Part shown: piece by piece, positions 52,441 to 61,492 of the stretch
How positions within the stretch are numbered: the first letter of the stretch is position 1
How the letters are laid out: each line of letters starts with the position of its first letter
Source of the DNA: CALOCN01 sp942491735
Lineage (GTDB): Bacteria; Eisenbacteria; RBG-16-71-46; JABDJR01
Direction: 5' to 3'
DNA: 64,000 bases
NCBI GenBank assembly: GCA_942491735.1
Contig: CALOCN010000014.1
Coordinates: 496,001 to 560,000 of the forward strand
Made by a program: the position numbers and the translations under genes
Notes under the pieces: model-generated
What the model saw: the letters and a program-made list of their open reading frames with translations, nothing else
What the model was told of the DNA's origin: nothing
Databases searched by the model: none

Positions 52441-53684
52441 TGGAGCAGCAGGCTCTCGTCTACATCGACATGGAACACGCGCTTCACCCGGTGGGCAGAC
52501 TCTGGACCCGTGCGCGCCAGGGGCGCGAGACCGCCTCCTTCGAGTACGACCCCACGTGGCTCGAGCGTCCCGAGCACTTTGCTCTGGAGCCGGCGCTGGT
52601 CGTCGGCCCCGGTGCGTTCCACACGGACAAGCCGCTGTTCGGAGCGATCTCGGATTCTGCGCCGGATCGCTGGGGCCGCATCCTCATGCGCCGGGCCGAG
52701 CGCCGTCGCGCCAGGAGGGCCGGTGAAACGCCACGTTCCCTGTCGGAGCTCGACTTGCTGCTCAGGGTGAACGATGAGGCGCGGCTGGGTGCCCTTCGTT
52801 TCTCGCGCGATGCGGACGGACCGTTCCTGGCTACTGGGGACGACAACCCGATCCCGCCGCTGATCGAGTTGCCACGCTTGCTCTCGGCCGCAAGTCGTGT
52901 CACAGAGGATTCCGAAACGGACGAGGATCTGCGGCTCCTCCTTGCCCCGGGCTCCTCGCTGGGCGGTGCAAGACCCAAAGCCTCGGTCAGGGACGGGGAC
53001 GGAAACCTTGCGATCGCCAAGTTCCCCCACAAGGAAGATGAACTCGATGTTGTTCGCTGGGAAGCCGTTGCCCTCGGGTTGGCTGCCAAGGCGGGCGTTC
53101 AGGTGCCCGCATGCCGGCTCGAAGTCATCGCCGGGCAACCCCTCCTGCTGTTGCGCCGCTTTGACCGGCGTGCAGGCGGTCGCGTGCCTTTCCTGTCCGC
53201 CATGAGCATGCTGGGGGCCCGCGATGGGGAGTCCCGTAGCTACATGGAGTTCGTCGACGTGTTGCGGCAGCACGGCGCCACCCCTCGCGATGACATGCGC
53301 GCTCTCTGGCGGCGAATCGTCTTCAGTATCCTGATCTCCAACACGGACGATCACCTGCGCAACCATGGGTTCCTCTACACCGGCCCCGATGGCTGGTCCC
53401 TGTCGCCCGCCTACGACCTCAACCCCGTCCCGACCGACATCAAGCCCCGAGTCCTCTCGACAGCAATCAGTCTGGACGACGGAACCGCTTCGCTCGAACT
53501 GGCGTTGAGCGTAGCCGACTACTTCGAGATTGCAGAGAACGAGGCAAGGACCATCGCTTCCGAGGTGGGCAGGGCCGTTCAGGAGTGGCGCAGTGAGGCC
53601 AAGAGTACTGGGTTAGGCAACGCCGAGATAGACCGCATGGCTTCGGCCTTCGAGCACAAGGATCTCAACGCGGCCATCGGCTAG
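52440..53684 (+). CDS. HipA-like serine/threonine kinase (toxin)
   Basis: Protein of 414 aa. Couple_HipA domain at the N-terminus (VYIDMEHALHPVGRLW), then the kinase: Gly-rich SSLGGARPKAS, the phosphate-binding lysine in IAKFPHKED, LLRRFDRR, catalytic loop SNTDDHLRNHGFL and metal-binding LSPAYDLNP. HipA toxins phosphorylate glutamyl-tRNA synthetase or similar targets, causing growth arrest. The size matches. The TGATG overlap with the antitoxin supports coupled translation. Whether it acts as a toxin or a housekeeping kinase is untested. Confidence 0.85.
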   Translation: MEQQALVYIDMEHALHPVGRLWTRARQGRETASFEYDPTWLERPEHFALEPALVVGPGAFHTDKPLFGAISDSAPDRWGRILMRRAERRRARRAGETPRSLSELDLLLRVNDEARLGALRFSRDADGPFLATGDDNPIPPLIELPRLLSAASRVTEDSETDEDLRLLLAPGSSLGGARPKASVRDGDGNLAIAKFPHKEDELDVVRWEAVALGLAAKAGVQVPACRLEVIAGQPLLLLRRFDRRAGGRVPFLSAMSMLGARDGESRSYMEFVDVLRQHGATPRDDMRALWRRIVFSILISNTDDHLRNHGFLYTGPDGWSLSPAYDLNPVPTDIKPRVLSTAISLDDGTASLELALSVADYFEIAENEARTIASEVGRAVQEWRSEAKSTGLGNAEIDRMASAFEHKDLNAAIG

Positions 53685-53783
53685 GCTAACCGTCCATCTG
53701 TTGATTGCAAGGAACCGACCGGCTTCTGGCCGCCCACGGCGGGTTCTTGCGCCCTACCTAACAGGCCGGGACCCTCGATCTCG

Positions 53784-53789
53784 TATACT
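53784..53789 (+). promoter_or_regulatory. TATACT -10 element of the first metalloprotease gene
   Basis: TATACT lies 32 bases before the ATG within a conserved block GGCCGGGACCCTCGATCTCG-TATACT that is repeated before the second copy (TATACT at 56188-56193). The -35 is weak; conservation of the block implies the promoter was duplicated along with the gene. Confidence 0.45.
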
Positions 53790-53821
53790 TAGGGCAACTC
53801 TTCAACCCCCAAAGGACACCC

Positions 53822-56143
53822 ATGTTGCGACCCCTTCTTCTCCTGCTGGCGGTGCTCACGACGGGAGGACAGATCCCGGAAGTGAAGCGGTCGCTACACG
53901 AGACCACGCTGCGGGTACCCGAGGTGTCCCACCTTGCGGCAGGATCCGTGTCCCTCCAGTCGGCCCAGGCCACGGCGCGCGGGTTCCTCCTGGAGCAGGC
54001 CGAGGTTCTGGGCATTCCCGATCCTTCGCAGATGGTGGTGGCGCAGTCGAAGCAGGATCAGCTGGGTCAGACCCACGTGGTGTATCACCAGATGCATCAG
54101 GGCTTGCGGGTGGTGAATGCGGCGGTGCGGGTGCATGTGAACCCGGCAGGTGAGGTATACCTGTCCCACGCGAAGGTGGTGGGGGGGCTACCGAGCGATG
54201 TGACGCCCGCCATCAAGGTGGGACCTGCGCAAGAGATTGCCTTGGCGGCAGCGCGGGACCTGATTGGCGGGGGAGAGCGGGTGAACATCCCGGAGCCGGA
54301 GCTGGTGATTCTGCCGGTTGGGTTGAGCAGGAACCTGCCGGAGGCGAACCCGCGATTGTCGTGGCAATTCCATGTGTCGTTTCCGGCGTGTGCGAGTGGG
54401 GAGTGTCCGGAGTTCGGGGTGTACGTGTCGGTGGATGCGAAGACGGGCGAGGTGATTGGTGCGGTAAGGGACTCGCATGGGCTGGACCGTCTGATCTATG
54501 ACTGCGCCAAGGAGCCGGGGGATACGGGGTGCCATCTCGATGAACCGGGACTGGCCGGTTACTTCCATGGGAGAAGTGAGGGGCAGCCGGTACGTGGCCC
54601 ACATAACAACGCGGCGCTTCCACAGTTCGGCAGTACTGATGTGGACGATACCTACGATTGGGCCGGAGCGATTCACAATTGGACGAACACAAGTTTTGGG
54701 TTGAATGGGGCGAATAGCGAGGGGGGGATGAGTTGCGGCCTCTCCGCTGACAATGGGGAATCACGATACTACGTACATGCGGAGGGTCCCGACGGCCAAC
54801 AAGCTTCCTTTTGTCCGGGTGGGGCACTGATCTCGGGCACATGCGCGATTGTGTTTTGCCTTACTGAGGTTTATGAGGATCTTCTTGCTCATGAGTATGG
54901 ACATGCGATATCGGGTTGGGGCTTTGTTATTGGTGGGAATGCGTTTCTGGGAGGCGACCTGGGGAACTCTGAGATGCGAGCGTTCGGCGAGGCCCACTCC
55001 GACATCATGGGGGAGGCCTTCGAGCACGATCAAACTGCGACCAACGACTGGGTTTTCGGTGTTGACCGCATCGCTCCCACCCCATTCAGGAGCATAGCGG
55101 ACCCGCACAGCATCCCGGACGGAAGCGGACGGGATCATGCCCAGCGGCACTACGATCCGTTCTTCAGTTGCGAAACCGACGTCAACACTGGCGAGTACTA
55201 CCTCAACTCCACGGTGATCTCCCACGCGTTCTACCTGGCCTCGGAAGGTGGCGATCTCAACGGCTGCACCATCACCGGCCAGGGTATCGAGTTCGCCAAG
55301 CAGATCTTCCATCGCGCCTTCCGGGTCTACTTTGACCGCAGCCAGAACTTCGCCGGGGCCGACACCAAGATCCTCCAAGCCTGCAACGATCTCTACTCCC
55401 CAACCCAATGCGCCGAACTCGAGAAGGCACTCCAGTCCGTGGAGCTGGACCAGCCCGGCAAGTGCAGCGCCACCCCCATCAGCGCCCCGGCATGCGCGGT
55501 AGACCACACGGGAACCGCCCAGACCACCCTCGCCAGCGGCACCCCCACCACAACGTTCCTCCTAGGCGCAGACATCTGGCTCTCCATCACAGGCGCTACG
55601 CCAAGCCACGACCTGGACCTCCAACTCCTCCCACAGGATGCCGGCCGCCCGGAGTGGGAAGAAACCACCTCGCAGGCCACCCAGACCGCCACGGCATCGG
55701 TCCTCCCTGACGGGACCCTGGCCACCTACTGCTTCACCGCGATGACACCGGGCACCTACGACGTGTTGATCGACGGCAACCAGGATGGTCACTACCAGTC
55801 GTGGGCGGATCAGGTGCTGACGATCACGGTGAGCACGACCTCCGCTACTCCGCTCCCCGCGCCGACCTCAACCGTGATCAAGGCAATCCAACCGAACCCC
55901 ACCCAGTCCGGTGCCCAGGTGGCCTTCACCCTCTCCGAACCCGGTCCGGTCACGTTGCAGATCCACGATGTAGCGGGACGCCTGATCCGCACGCTGGAAC
56001 GGGCATCCCTGGACGCGGGAACCTACGTGAGAGGTTGGGACGGGGCGGATGACTCGGGTCGAGAGCGGGGGATGGGCATCTACTTCGTGAAGCTGGTGAC
56101 GCAGTCGGGAATCGACAGTCAGAAGCTGGTCAAGACTCGGTGA
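53822..56143 (+). CDS. Secreted zinc metalloprotease, copy 1 (FTP propeptide, HEYGH, FlgD/Por-like C-terminus)
   Basis: Protein of 773 aa. Short signal peptide (RPLLLLLAVLTTGG), FTP/PepSY propeptide (about 30-205, THVVYHQMHQGLRVVNAAVRVHVNPAGEVYLSH), metalloprotease domain with HEYGHAISGW zinc site and the downstream glutamate in FGEAHSDIMGEAFEHD as in M4/M36-type enzymes, then a pre-peptidase-like beta domain and a Por-like C-terminal domain (IQPNPTQSGAQ, IHDVAGRLIRTL, GWDGADDSGRERGMGIYFVKL). A tandem paralogue follows 80 bases later. Family is intermediate between thermolysin and fungalysin. Confidence 0.9.
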   Translation: MLRPLLLLLAVLTTGGQIPEVKRSLHETTLRVPEVSHLAAGSVSLQSAQATARGFLLEQAEVLGIPDPSQMVVAQSKQDQLGQTHVVYHQMHQGLRVVNAAVRVHVNPAGEVYLSHAKVVGGLPSDVTPAIKVGPAQEIALAAARDLIGGGERVNIPEPELVILPVGLSRNLPEANPRLSWQFHVSFPACASGECPEFGVYVSVDAKTGEVIGAVRDSHGLDRLIYDCAKEPGDTGCHLDEPGLAGYFHGRSEGQPVRGPHNNAALPQFGSTDVDDTYDWAGAIHNWTNTSFGLNGANSEGGMSCGLSADNGESRYYVHAEGPDGQQASFCPGGALISGTCAIVFCLTEVYEDLLAHEYGHAISGWGFVIGGNAFLGGDLGNSEMRAFGEAHSDIMGEAFEHDQTATNDWVFGVDRIAPTPFRSIADPHSIPDGSGRDHAQRHYDPFFSCETDVNTGEYYLNSTVISHAFYLASEGGDLNGCTITGQGIEFAKQIFHRAFRVYFDRSQNFAGADTKILQACNDLYSPTQCAELEKALQSVELDQPGKCSATPISAPACAVDHTGTAQTTLASGTPTTTFLLGADIWLSITGATPSHDLDLQLLPQDAGRPEWEETTSQATQTATASVLPDGTLATYCFTAMTPGTYDVLIDGNQDGHYQSWADQVLTITVSTTSATPLPAPTSTVIKAIQPNPTQSGAQVAFTLSEPGPVTLQIHDVAGRLIRTLERASLDAGTYVRGWDGADDSGRERGMGIYFVKLVTQSGIDSQKLVKTR

Positions 56144-56187
56144 AGGACGGCAGTGCCATGCGCGGACGGCCGGGACCCTCGATCTCG

Positions 56188-56193
56188 TATACT
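56188..56193 (+). promoter_or_regulatory. TATACT -10 element of the second metalloprotease gene
   Basis: Equivalent to the element at 53784 with the same upstream block (CGGGACCCTCGATCTCG), 30 bases before the ATG at 56224. It indicates an independent promoter for copy 2. Confidence 0.45.
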
Positions 56194-56223
56194 CAAGGGA
56201 CCCTTTCAACCCCAAGGACACCC

Positions 56224-58542
56224 ATGCTGCGACCCCTTCTCCTCCTGCTGGCGGTGCTCACGACGGGAGGTCAGATCCCGGAAGTGAAGCGGTCGCTCCA
56301 CGAGATCACGCTGCGGGTACCCGAGGTGTCGCACCTTGCGGCAGGATCCGTGTCCCTCCAGTCGGCCCAGGCCACGGCGCACGGGTTCCTCCTAGAGCAG
56401 GCCGAGGTTCTGGGCATTCCCGATCCTTCGCAGATGGTGGTGGCGCAGTCGAAGCAGGATCAGCTGGGTCAGACCCACGTGGTGTATCACCAGATGCATC
56501 AGGGCTTGCGGGTGGTGAACGCGGCGGTGCGGGTGCATGTGAACCCGGCGGGTGAGGTGTACCTGTCTCACGCGAAGGTGGTGGGGGGGCTACCGAGCGA
56601 TGTGGCGCCTGCCGTCAAGGTGGGACCGGCGCAGGAGATTGCCTTGGCGGCAGCGCGGGACCTGATTGGTGGTGGGGAACGGGTGAACATCCCGGAGCCG
56701 GAACTGGTGATCCTGCCGGTTGGGTTGAGCAGGAACCTGCCGGAGGCGAACCCGCGATTGTCGTGGCAATTCCATGTGTCGTTCCCGACGTGTGCGAGTG
56801 GGGAGTGTCCGGAGTTCGGGGTGTACGTGTCGGTGGATGCGAAGACGGGGGATGTGCTTGGTGCGGTGACGGACTGGCATGGGATTGATCGAAAGGTCTG
56901 GGACTGCTCGAAGGCTCCCGGGGATGTCAATTGCTACATCGATTCCCCTGGGATCAACGGCTATATCCATGGGCGCAGTGAGGGTCAACCGGTGCACGGG
57001 CCGCACAATAATGCGGCCGTTCCACAGTTCGGCAGTACCGACGTGGACGATGCCTACGATTGGGCGGGGGCGATTCACACGTGGACCCAAACGAGTTTTG
57101 GGTTGAATGGGGCCAACAGTGAAGGAGGCATTAGATGTTCGCTCTCTGCAGAGAACGGCCAGTCGAGATACTACGTACATCCGGAGGGGCACGATGGCCA
57201 ACAGGTCTCCTTTTGTCCGGGCGGGGCGCTGATTTCGGGCACATGCTCGATTGTGCTTTGCCTTGCTGAGATCTATGAGGATCTCCTTGCTCATGAGTAT
57301 GGTCACGCAATCTCGGGTTGGTCGTTTACTCTGGGAAGCGTCCATTGGGGTGTCGACCTGGCTAGTGCTGGTGCCCGGGCGTTCGACGAGTCTCACTCCG
57401 ACATCATGGGTGAAGCCTTCGAACACGATCAAACTGCGGCCAACGACTGGGTCTTCGGTGTTGACCGCATCGCTCCGACCCCATTCAGAAGCATCGAGGA
57501 CCCGCACAGCATCCCGGACGGAAGCGGACGGGATCATGCCCAGCGGCACTACGATCCGTTCTTCAGTTGCGAAACCGACGTCAATACTGGGGAGTACTAC
57601 CTCAACTCCACGGTGATCTCCCACGCGTTCTACCTGGCCTCCGAAGGCGGTGATCTCAACGGCTGCACCATCACGGGCCAGGGTATCGAGTTCGCCAAGC
57701 AAGTCTTCCACCGCGCCTTCCGGGTCTACTTTGACCGCAGCCAGAACTTCGCCGGAGCCGACACGAAGATCCTGCAAGCCTGCAACGACCTCTACTCCCC
57801 AACCCAATGCGCCGAGCTCGAGAAGGCACTCCAGTCCGTGGAGCTGGACCAGCCCGGCAAGTGCAGCGCCACCCCCATTAGCGCCCCGGCCTGTGCCGTA
57901 GACCACACCGGCACCGCCCAAACCACCCTCGCCAGCGGCACCCCCACCACCACGTTCCTGGTAGGCGCAGACATCTGGCTCTCCCTCGCGGGCGCCACAC
58001 CGAATCACGATGTAGACCTCCAACTCCTCCCACAGGATGCCGGCCGCCCGGAGTGGGAAGAGACCACCTCCCAGGCCACCCAGACCGCCACGGCAGCGGT
58101 CCTCCCCGATGGGACCCTGGCCACCTACTTCTTCACCGCCATGACTCCGGGCACCTACGACGTGCTGATCGACGGCAACCAGGATGGCCACTACCAGTCG
58201 TGGGCGGATCAGGTGCTGACGATCACGGTGAGCACGACCTCCGCTACTCCGCTCCCCGCGCCGACCTCAACCGTGATCAAGGCCATCCAGCCAAACCCCA
58301 CCCAGTCCGGAGCCCAGGTGGCCTTCACCCTCTCCGAACCGGGTCCGGTCACGCTGCAGATCCACGATGTAGCGGGACGCCTGATCCGCACGCTGGAACG
58401 CGCAACCCTGGACGCGGGAACCTATGTGAGAGGTTGGGACGGAGCGGATGACGCCGGTCGAGAGCGGGGGATGGGGATCTACTTCGTGAAGCTGGTGACG
58501 CGTTCTGGAATCGACAGCCAGAAGCTGGTCAAAACTCGCTAA
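56224..58542 (+). CDS. Secreted zinc metalloprotease, copy 2 (tandem paralogue)
   Basis: Protein of 772 aa with the same architecture as the copy at 53822: signal peptide, FTP propeptide, HEYGHAISGW zinc site, glutamate in FDESHSDIMGEAFEHD, beta domain and Por-like C-terminus. The propeptide and the C-terminal 370 residues are nearly identical in the two copies, while residues about 210-400 differ at many positions, including around the catalytic site. It therefore probably cleaves different sequences. The ORF can be extended upstream but the conserved ATG at 56224 matches copy 1. Confidence 0.9.
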   Translation: MLRPLLLLLAVLTTGGQIPEVKRSLHEITLRVPEVSHLAAGSVSLQSAQATAHGFLLEQAEVLGIPDPSQMVVAQSKQDQLGQTHVVYHQMHQGLRVVNAAVRVHVNPAGEVYLSHAKVVGGLPSDVAPAVKVGPAQEIALAAARDLIGGGERVNIPEPELVILPVGLSRNLPEANPRLSWQFHVSFPTCASGECPEFGVYVSVDAKTGDVLGAVTDWHGIDRKVWDCSKAPGDVNCYIDSPGINGYIHGRSEGQPVHGPHNNAAVPQFGSTDVDDAYDWAGAIHTWTQTSFGLNGANSEGGIRCSLSAENGQSRYYVHPEGHDGQQVSFCPGGALISGTCSIVLCLAEIYEDLLAHEYGHAISGWSFTLGSVHWGVDLASAGARAFDESHSDIMGEAFEHDQTAANDWVFGVDRIAPTPFRSIEDPHSIPDGSGRDHAQRHYDPFFSCETDVNTGEYYLNSTVISHAFYLASEGGDLNGCTITGQGIEFAKQVFHRAFRVYFDRSQNFAGADTKILQACNDLYSPTQCAELEKALQSVELDQPGKCSATPISAPACAVDHTGTAQTTLASGTPTTTFLVGADIWLSLAGATPNHDVDLQLLPQDAGRPEWEETTSQATQTATAAVLPDGTLATYFFTAMTPGTYDVLIDGNQDGHYQSWADQVLTITVSTTSATPLPAPTSTVIKAIQPNPTQSGAQVAFTLSEPGPVTLQIHDVAGRLIRTLERATLDAGTYVRGWDGADDAGRERGMGIYFVKLVTRSGIDSQKLVKTR

Positions 58543-58563
58543 AGGAACGGGGTCGCCCCACCT

Positions 58564-59655
58564 TCACCGAACCCGTCGCCGCCGATTCCGCACAAAGTCC
58601 TTGAACACCGCTCCCCCCAACCCCTCCAGCCCCGTGTAATACGCCCGTCCATGGTTGAGCCGCGTCAGCTCCTCCACGAACTCCACCAGCCACGGATCCC
58701 GCGCCACCATGAACGTGGTAATCGGTATCCCCCGTCGCCGGCAAAGCACCGCTTCGTCCAACGTCCGGTTGACGATCTTCTCGTCCAGCCCGAACGAGTT
58801 CTTATAGAGACGCCCCTCCTCCCACATGCACGACGGTTTGCCGTCGGTGATCATGAAGATCTGCTTGTGGGAGTGCTTCTTGCGACGCAACAGCTGTTGC
58901 GCGGTGCGCAGCGCGGCCTTGGTGTTGGTGTGAAACGGCCCGGCCCCGGTGTAGGGCAGCTCGTCCAGGGACACCACCCGCGCGTCGTCGCCGAACAGCA
59001 CCAGATCCAGGCTGTCCTTGGGATATCGGGTGAGGATCAACTCGGCCAGGGCCAGCGCGGTGGTCTTGGCCGGGGTCATGCGATCCTCGCCGTAGAGCAC
59101 CATGCTGTGGCTCACGTCCAGCAGCAGCGCGGTCGCGACCGACGTCTTGTGCTCGGTCTCGAACACCTCCAGGTCGTCCTCGGTGATCGAGATGTCCTCG
59201 ATCCCCCCGCGACGCAAGGCGTTCTTGACCGTTCCCGGATGATCCAGGTCGGAGAGGTTGTCGCCGAACCGGTAGCCCCGGGTCTCGGAGAGACGCTCAC
59301 CCCCCTGACCGGTGTTCTCCGCGCGGTGGCCCCCCGGCGGACCCTTGCGCAGACCGCCGAAGATCAACTCCAGCGACTCCTTGCGGATGGCCCGTTCCCC
59401 CTTGCCGGTCAGCGTGAACTGTCCCTGCCCGTCCTGGGTGATGAGGTTCCGGCTCTGCAGCGCTTCCTTGAACGCCTCCAGGTCCCAGTCCTTGGGCAGA
59501 TGCCCCTGCTGCTGCAGATGCTCCAGCCAGCGCAGGGTCATGTCCACGTCGCCGTCGGCGCGCAGCAGCAGCTGGTAGAAGAGCCGCTCCAGGCTCTCGA
59601 AGTCGGCGATCTGACGGGCGAGGGCCTCGTCCCACTCGCTGTAGGCGAACTTCAT
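58564..59655 (-). CDS. VWA-domain protein, partner of MoxR-like ATPase
   Basis: Protein of 363 aa. N-terminal helical region (FAYSEWDEALARQIADFESLERLFYQLLLRADGDVDMTLRWLEHLQQQGHLPKDWDLEAFKEAL), then a VWA domain with a complete MIDAS: DVSHSM, the Thr in HTNTKAAL and the Asp in MITDGKPS. No signal peptide or membrane segment. With the ATPase it forms a MoxR/VWA-type system that inserts metals or remodels client proteins. Its ATG overlaps the ATPase stop (ATGA), so the two are coupled. Confidence 0.9.
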   Translation of the reverse strand: MKFAYSEWDEALARQIADFESLERLFYQLLLRADGDVDMTLRWLEHLQQQGHLPKDWDLEAFKEALQSRNLITQDGQGQFTLTGKGERAIRKESLELIFGGLRKGPPGGHRAENTGQGGERLSETRGYRFGDNLSDLDHPGTVKNALRRGGIEDISITEDDLEVFETEHKTSVATALLLDVSHSMVLYGEDRMTPAKTTALALAELILTRYPKDSLDLVLFGDDARVVSLDELPYTGAGPFHTNTKAALRTAQQLLRRKKHSHKQIFMITDGKPSCMWEEGRLYKNSFGLDEKIVNRTLDEAVLCRRRGIPITTFMVARDPWLVEFVEELTRLNHGRAYYTGLEGLGGAVFKDFVRNRRRRVR

Positions 59656-61163
59656 GCGCCGCTGTCTTCCAGCCCGCTGAACATGGTCTGGAACATGTCG
59701 AGGAACACTCTGCGCCCCTCGATCTCCTCCTTGGCCAGCACGCTCGACTGGTGCAGTCCCTCCAGGACCAACTCCATGGCCGCGCCGTGATCCTGGGCCG
59801 CGGGGTCCAGATGCTTGGACACCAGGGTATCGAGACCGGGCACGGCGGCGATGGCGTTGGCATGCTCTGCCGCGGTCAGCTCGTCCCCCAGCTCCAGACG
59901 GTTGCCGGCCGAGAACCAATCCATGATGGGACGATAGGGCTCCGAGGGCGCAGCAGGGGGGGCGTCCTCGTCATCCGCACTGCGCCGTCGTCGCGATCGC
60001 TCCGGGTGCACTGCGGGGAACAGGTCCTCGAACTCCGACTTCAATGCCCGCCCAATGAGATAACGCGCGACCTTGAGCGGGCCTTCCTGCTCCCCTTCGT
60101 AGACCAGCTCGATCTTCCCGGTAATGGCCGGAACCGCGGCCAGGAGATCGCTGGGGCGCGCCGTGACCTGGGTCTCGCCGGTCCGTAGCGCGCGTCGCTC
60201 CAGGTTCGACACCACGCACTCCAGGGCGGAAATGGGCAGGCGGGCCGAGACCCCCGAGGTCTGGTCCACGTACTCGCTCTCCCGCGCCTCGAACGCGATG
60301 CGCTCGATCGCGCCCCGCAGGAATTCCGGAATGTGGGTCGTGACGCCCACCCGTTGCGTCCACGACTCCTGATCGGTGATGGCGCGGGCTTCTTCCAGCT
60401 CGCGGGGATAGTGGGTGAGGATCTGGCTGTCGATCCGGTCCTTGAGCGGGGTGATGATGTTCCCGCGGTTGGTGTAGTCCTCCGGGTTGGCGCTGAAGAC
60501 CAGGGCCAGGTCCAGGGCAAGCCGGATGGGGAACCCGCGAATCTGGATGTCGGATTCCTGCATGATGTTGAGCAGCCCCACCTGGATGCGCGGCTGCAGA
60601 TCGGGAATCTCGTTGATGGCGAAGATGCAGCGGTTGGCCCGGGGGACCAGACCGTAGTGGATGGCCTCCTCGTTGGCGAAGGAGAGCTTGAGCGTGGCCG
60701 CCTTGACCGGATCGATGTCGCCAATGAGATCGGCGATGGTCACATCCGGCGTGGCCAGCTTTTCGTGGTAGCGCAGATCCCGGGGGATCCAGTCCACCTC
60801 GGTGTCGTCACCCGCCTCCGCGACAATGCGACGCGCGTAGGCGCTGACCGGGCGGAAGGGATCGTCGTTGATCTCGGAACCGGCCACGATGGGGAGCCAC
60901 GGGTCCAGGAAGTTCACCAGACCGCGCAGGATGCGGGTCTTGGCCTGGCCGCGGAGCCCGAGCAGGATGAAGTCGTGCCGGGCGAGGACGGCGTTGACCA
61001 GCTCCGGAATCACCGTTTCCTCGTACCCGACGATTCCGGGGAAGAGCGGTTCCTTGGCGGCCAGTGCGGCGACCAGGTTCTCGCGCAACTCCTCCTTGAC
61101 CGGACGGGACTGATAACCGGCGCGCTTGAGGCCGCCGAGCGTATGCGGTTCGGGCTTGTGCAT
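59652..61163 (-). CDS. MoxR/ChlI-like AAA+ ATPase
   Basis: Protein of 503 aa. AAA+ domain of the magnesium-chelatase/MoxR type: Walker A GLRGQAKT, an unusual Walker B with Asn (CIFAINEIPDL instead of hhhhDE), QPRIQVGLLNIMQESDIQIRGFPI and the sensor-1 FSANPEDYTNRG. The C-terminal part has an acidic/Arg-rich segment (ERSRRRRSADDEDAPP) and a helical tail. With the VWA partner it resembles the ChlI/ChlD relation. The start is at ATG 61163; TATACT at 61198 on the minus strand is a likely -10. Confidence 0.88.
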   Translation of the reverse strand: MHKPEPHTLGGLKRAGYQSRPVKEELRENLVAALAAKEPLFPGIVGYEETVIPELVNAVLARHDFILLGLRGQAKTRILRGLVNFLDPWLPIVAGSEINDDPFRPVSAYARRIVAEAGDDTEVDWIPRDLRYHEKLATPDVTIADLIGDIDPVKAATLKLSFANEEAIHYGLVPRANRCIFAINEIPDLQPRIQVGLLNIMQESDIQIRGFPIRLALDLALVFSANPEDYTNRGNIITPLKDRIDSQILTHYPRELEEARAITDQESWTQRVGVTTHIPEFLRGAIERIAFEARESEYVDQTSGVSARLPISALECVVSNLERRALRTGETQVTARPSDLLAAVPAITGKIELVYEGEQEGPLKVARYLIGRALKSEFEDLFPAVHPERSRRRRSADDEDAPPAAPSEPYRPIMDWFSAGNRLELGDELTAAEHANAIAAVPGLDTLVSKHLDPAAQDHGAAMELVLEGLHQSSVLAKEEIEGRRVFLDMFQTMFSGLEDSGA

Positions 61164-61197
61164 GCGGTGCGTTGCTCCAGGGAAAGGGTACGCACGC

Positions 61198-61203
61198 AGT
61201 ATA
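61198..61203 (-). promoter_or_regulatory. TATACT -10 element for the AAA+/VWA operon
   Basis: On the minus strand the sequence GGTTTATACT sits 34 bases upstream of the ATPase start. A good -35 box is lacking. Confidence 0.4.
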
Positions 61204-61466
61204 AACCGTGCCGGGAATTCGGGCCGCCGCCGCTGCTCCGGACCCGGTGCATCCCCCAACCGCCGCGATCGCGGGCAGCGTGCATCCCCTTCCGGGCGGG
61301 ACGCAATCCGAGGGGGGGACCCACCCCATTGCAGGGTGCGCCCCGACTCGGCCTGCACTGGACAGCCCCTCCCGCGATCGGTGGAACCGGTTGCGCCGCG
61401 TTCGCTTGGGTTGCCTTGCAACGCGCATGCCCCTGCGCACATTGCGGGGAGCCGGCGTCCCCGGAG

Positions 61467-61482
61467 TGGCACCGTCCCTGCA
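61467..61482 (+). promoter_or_regulatory. Sigma-54-type promoter (-24/-12) for an orphan RNA
   Basis: TGGCAC-N6-TGCA: GG at 61468-61469 and GC at 61480-61481 with exactly 10 bases between them, the diagnostic sigma-54 spacing. The -24 half matches TGGCAC perfectly; the -12 half matches TGCA. Transcription would begin near 61493, right before a chain of hairpins and an intrinsic terminator. No coding sequence follows on this strand. Confidence 0.5.
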
Positions 61483-61492
61483 AATACAGGGG

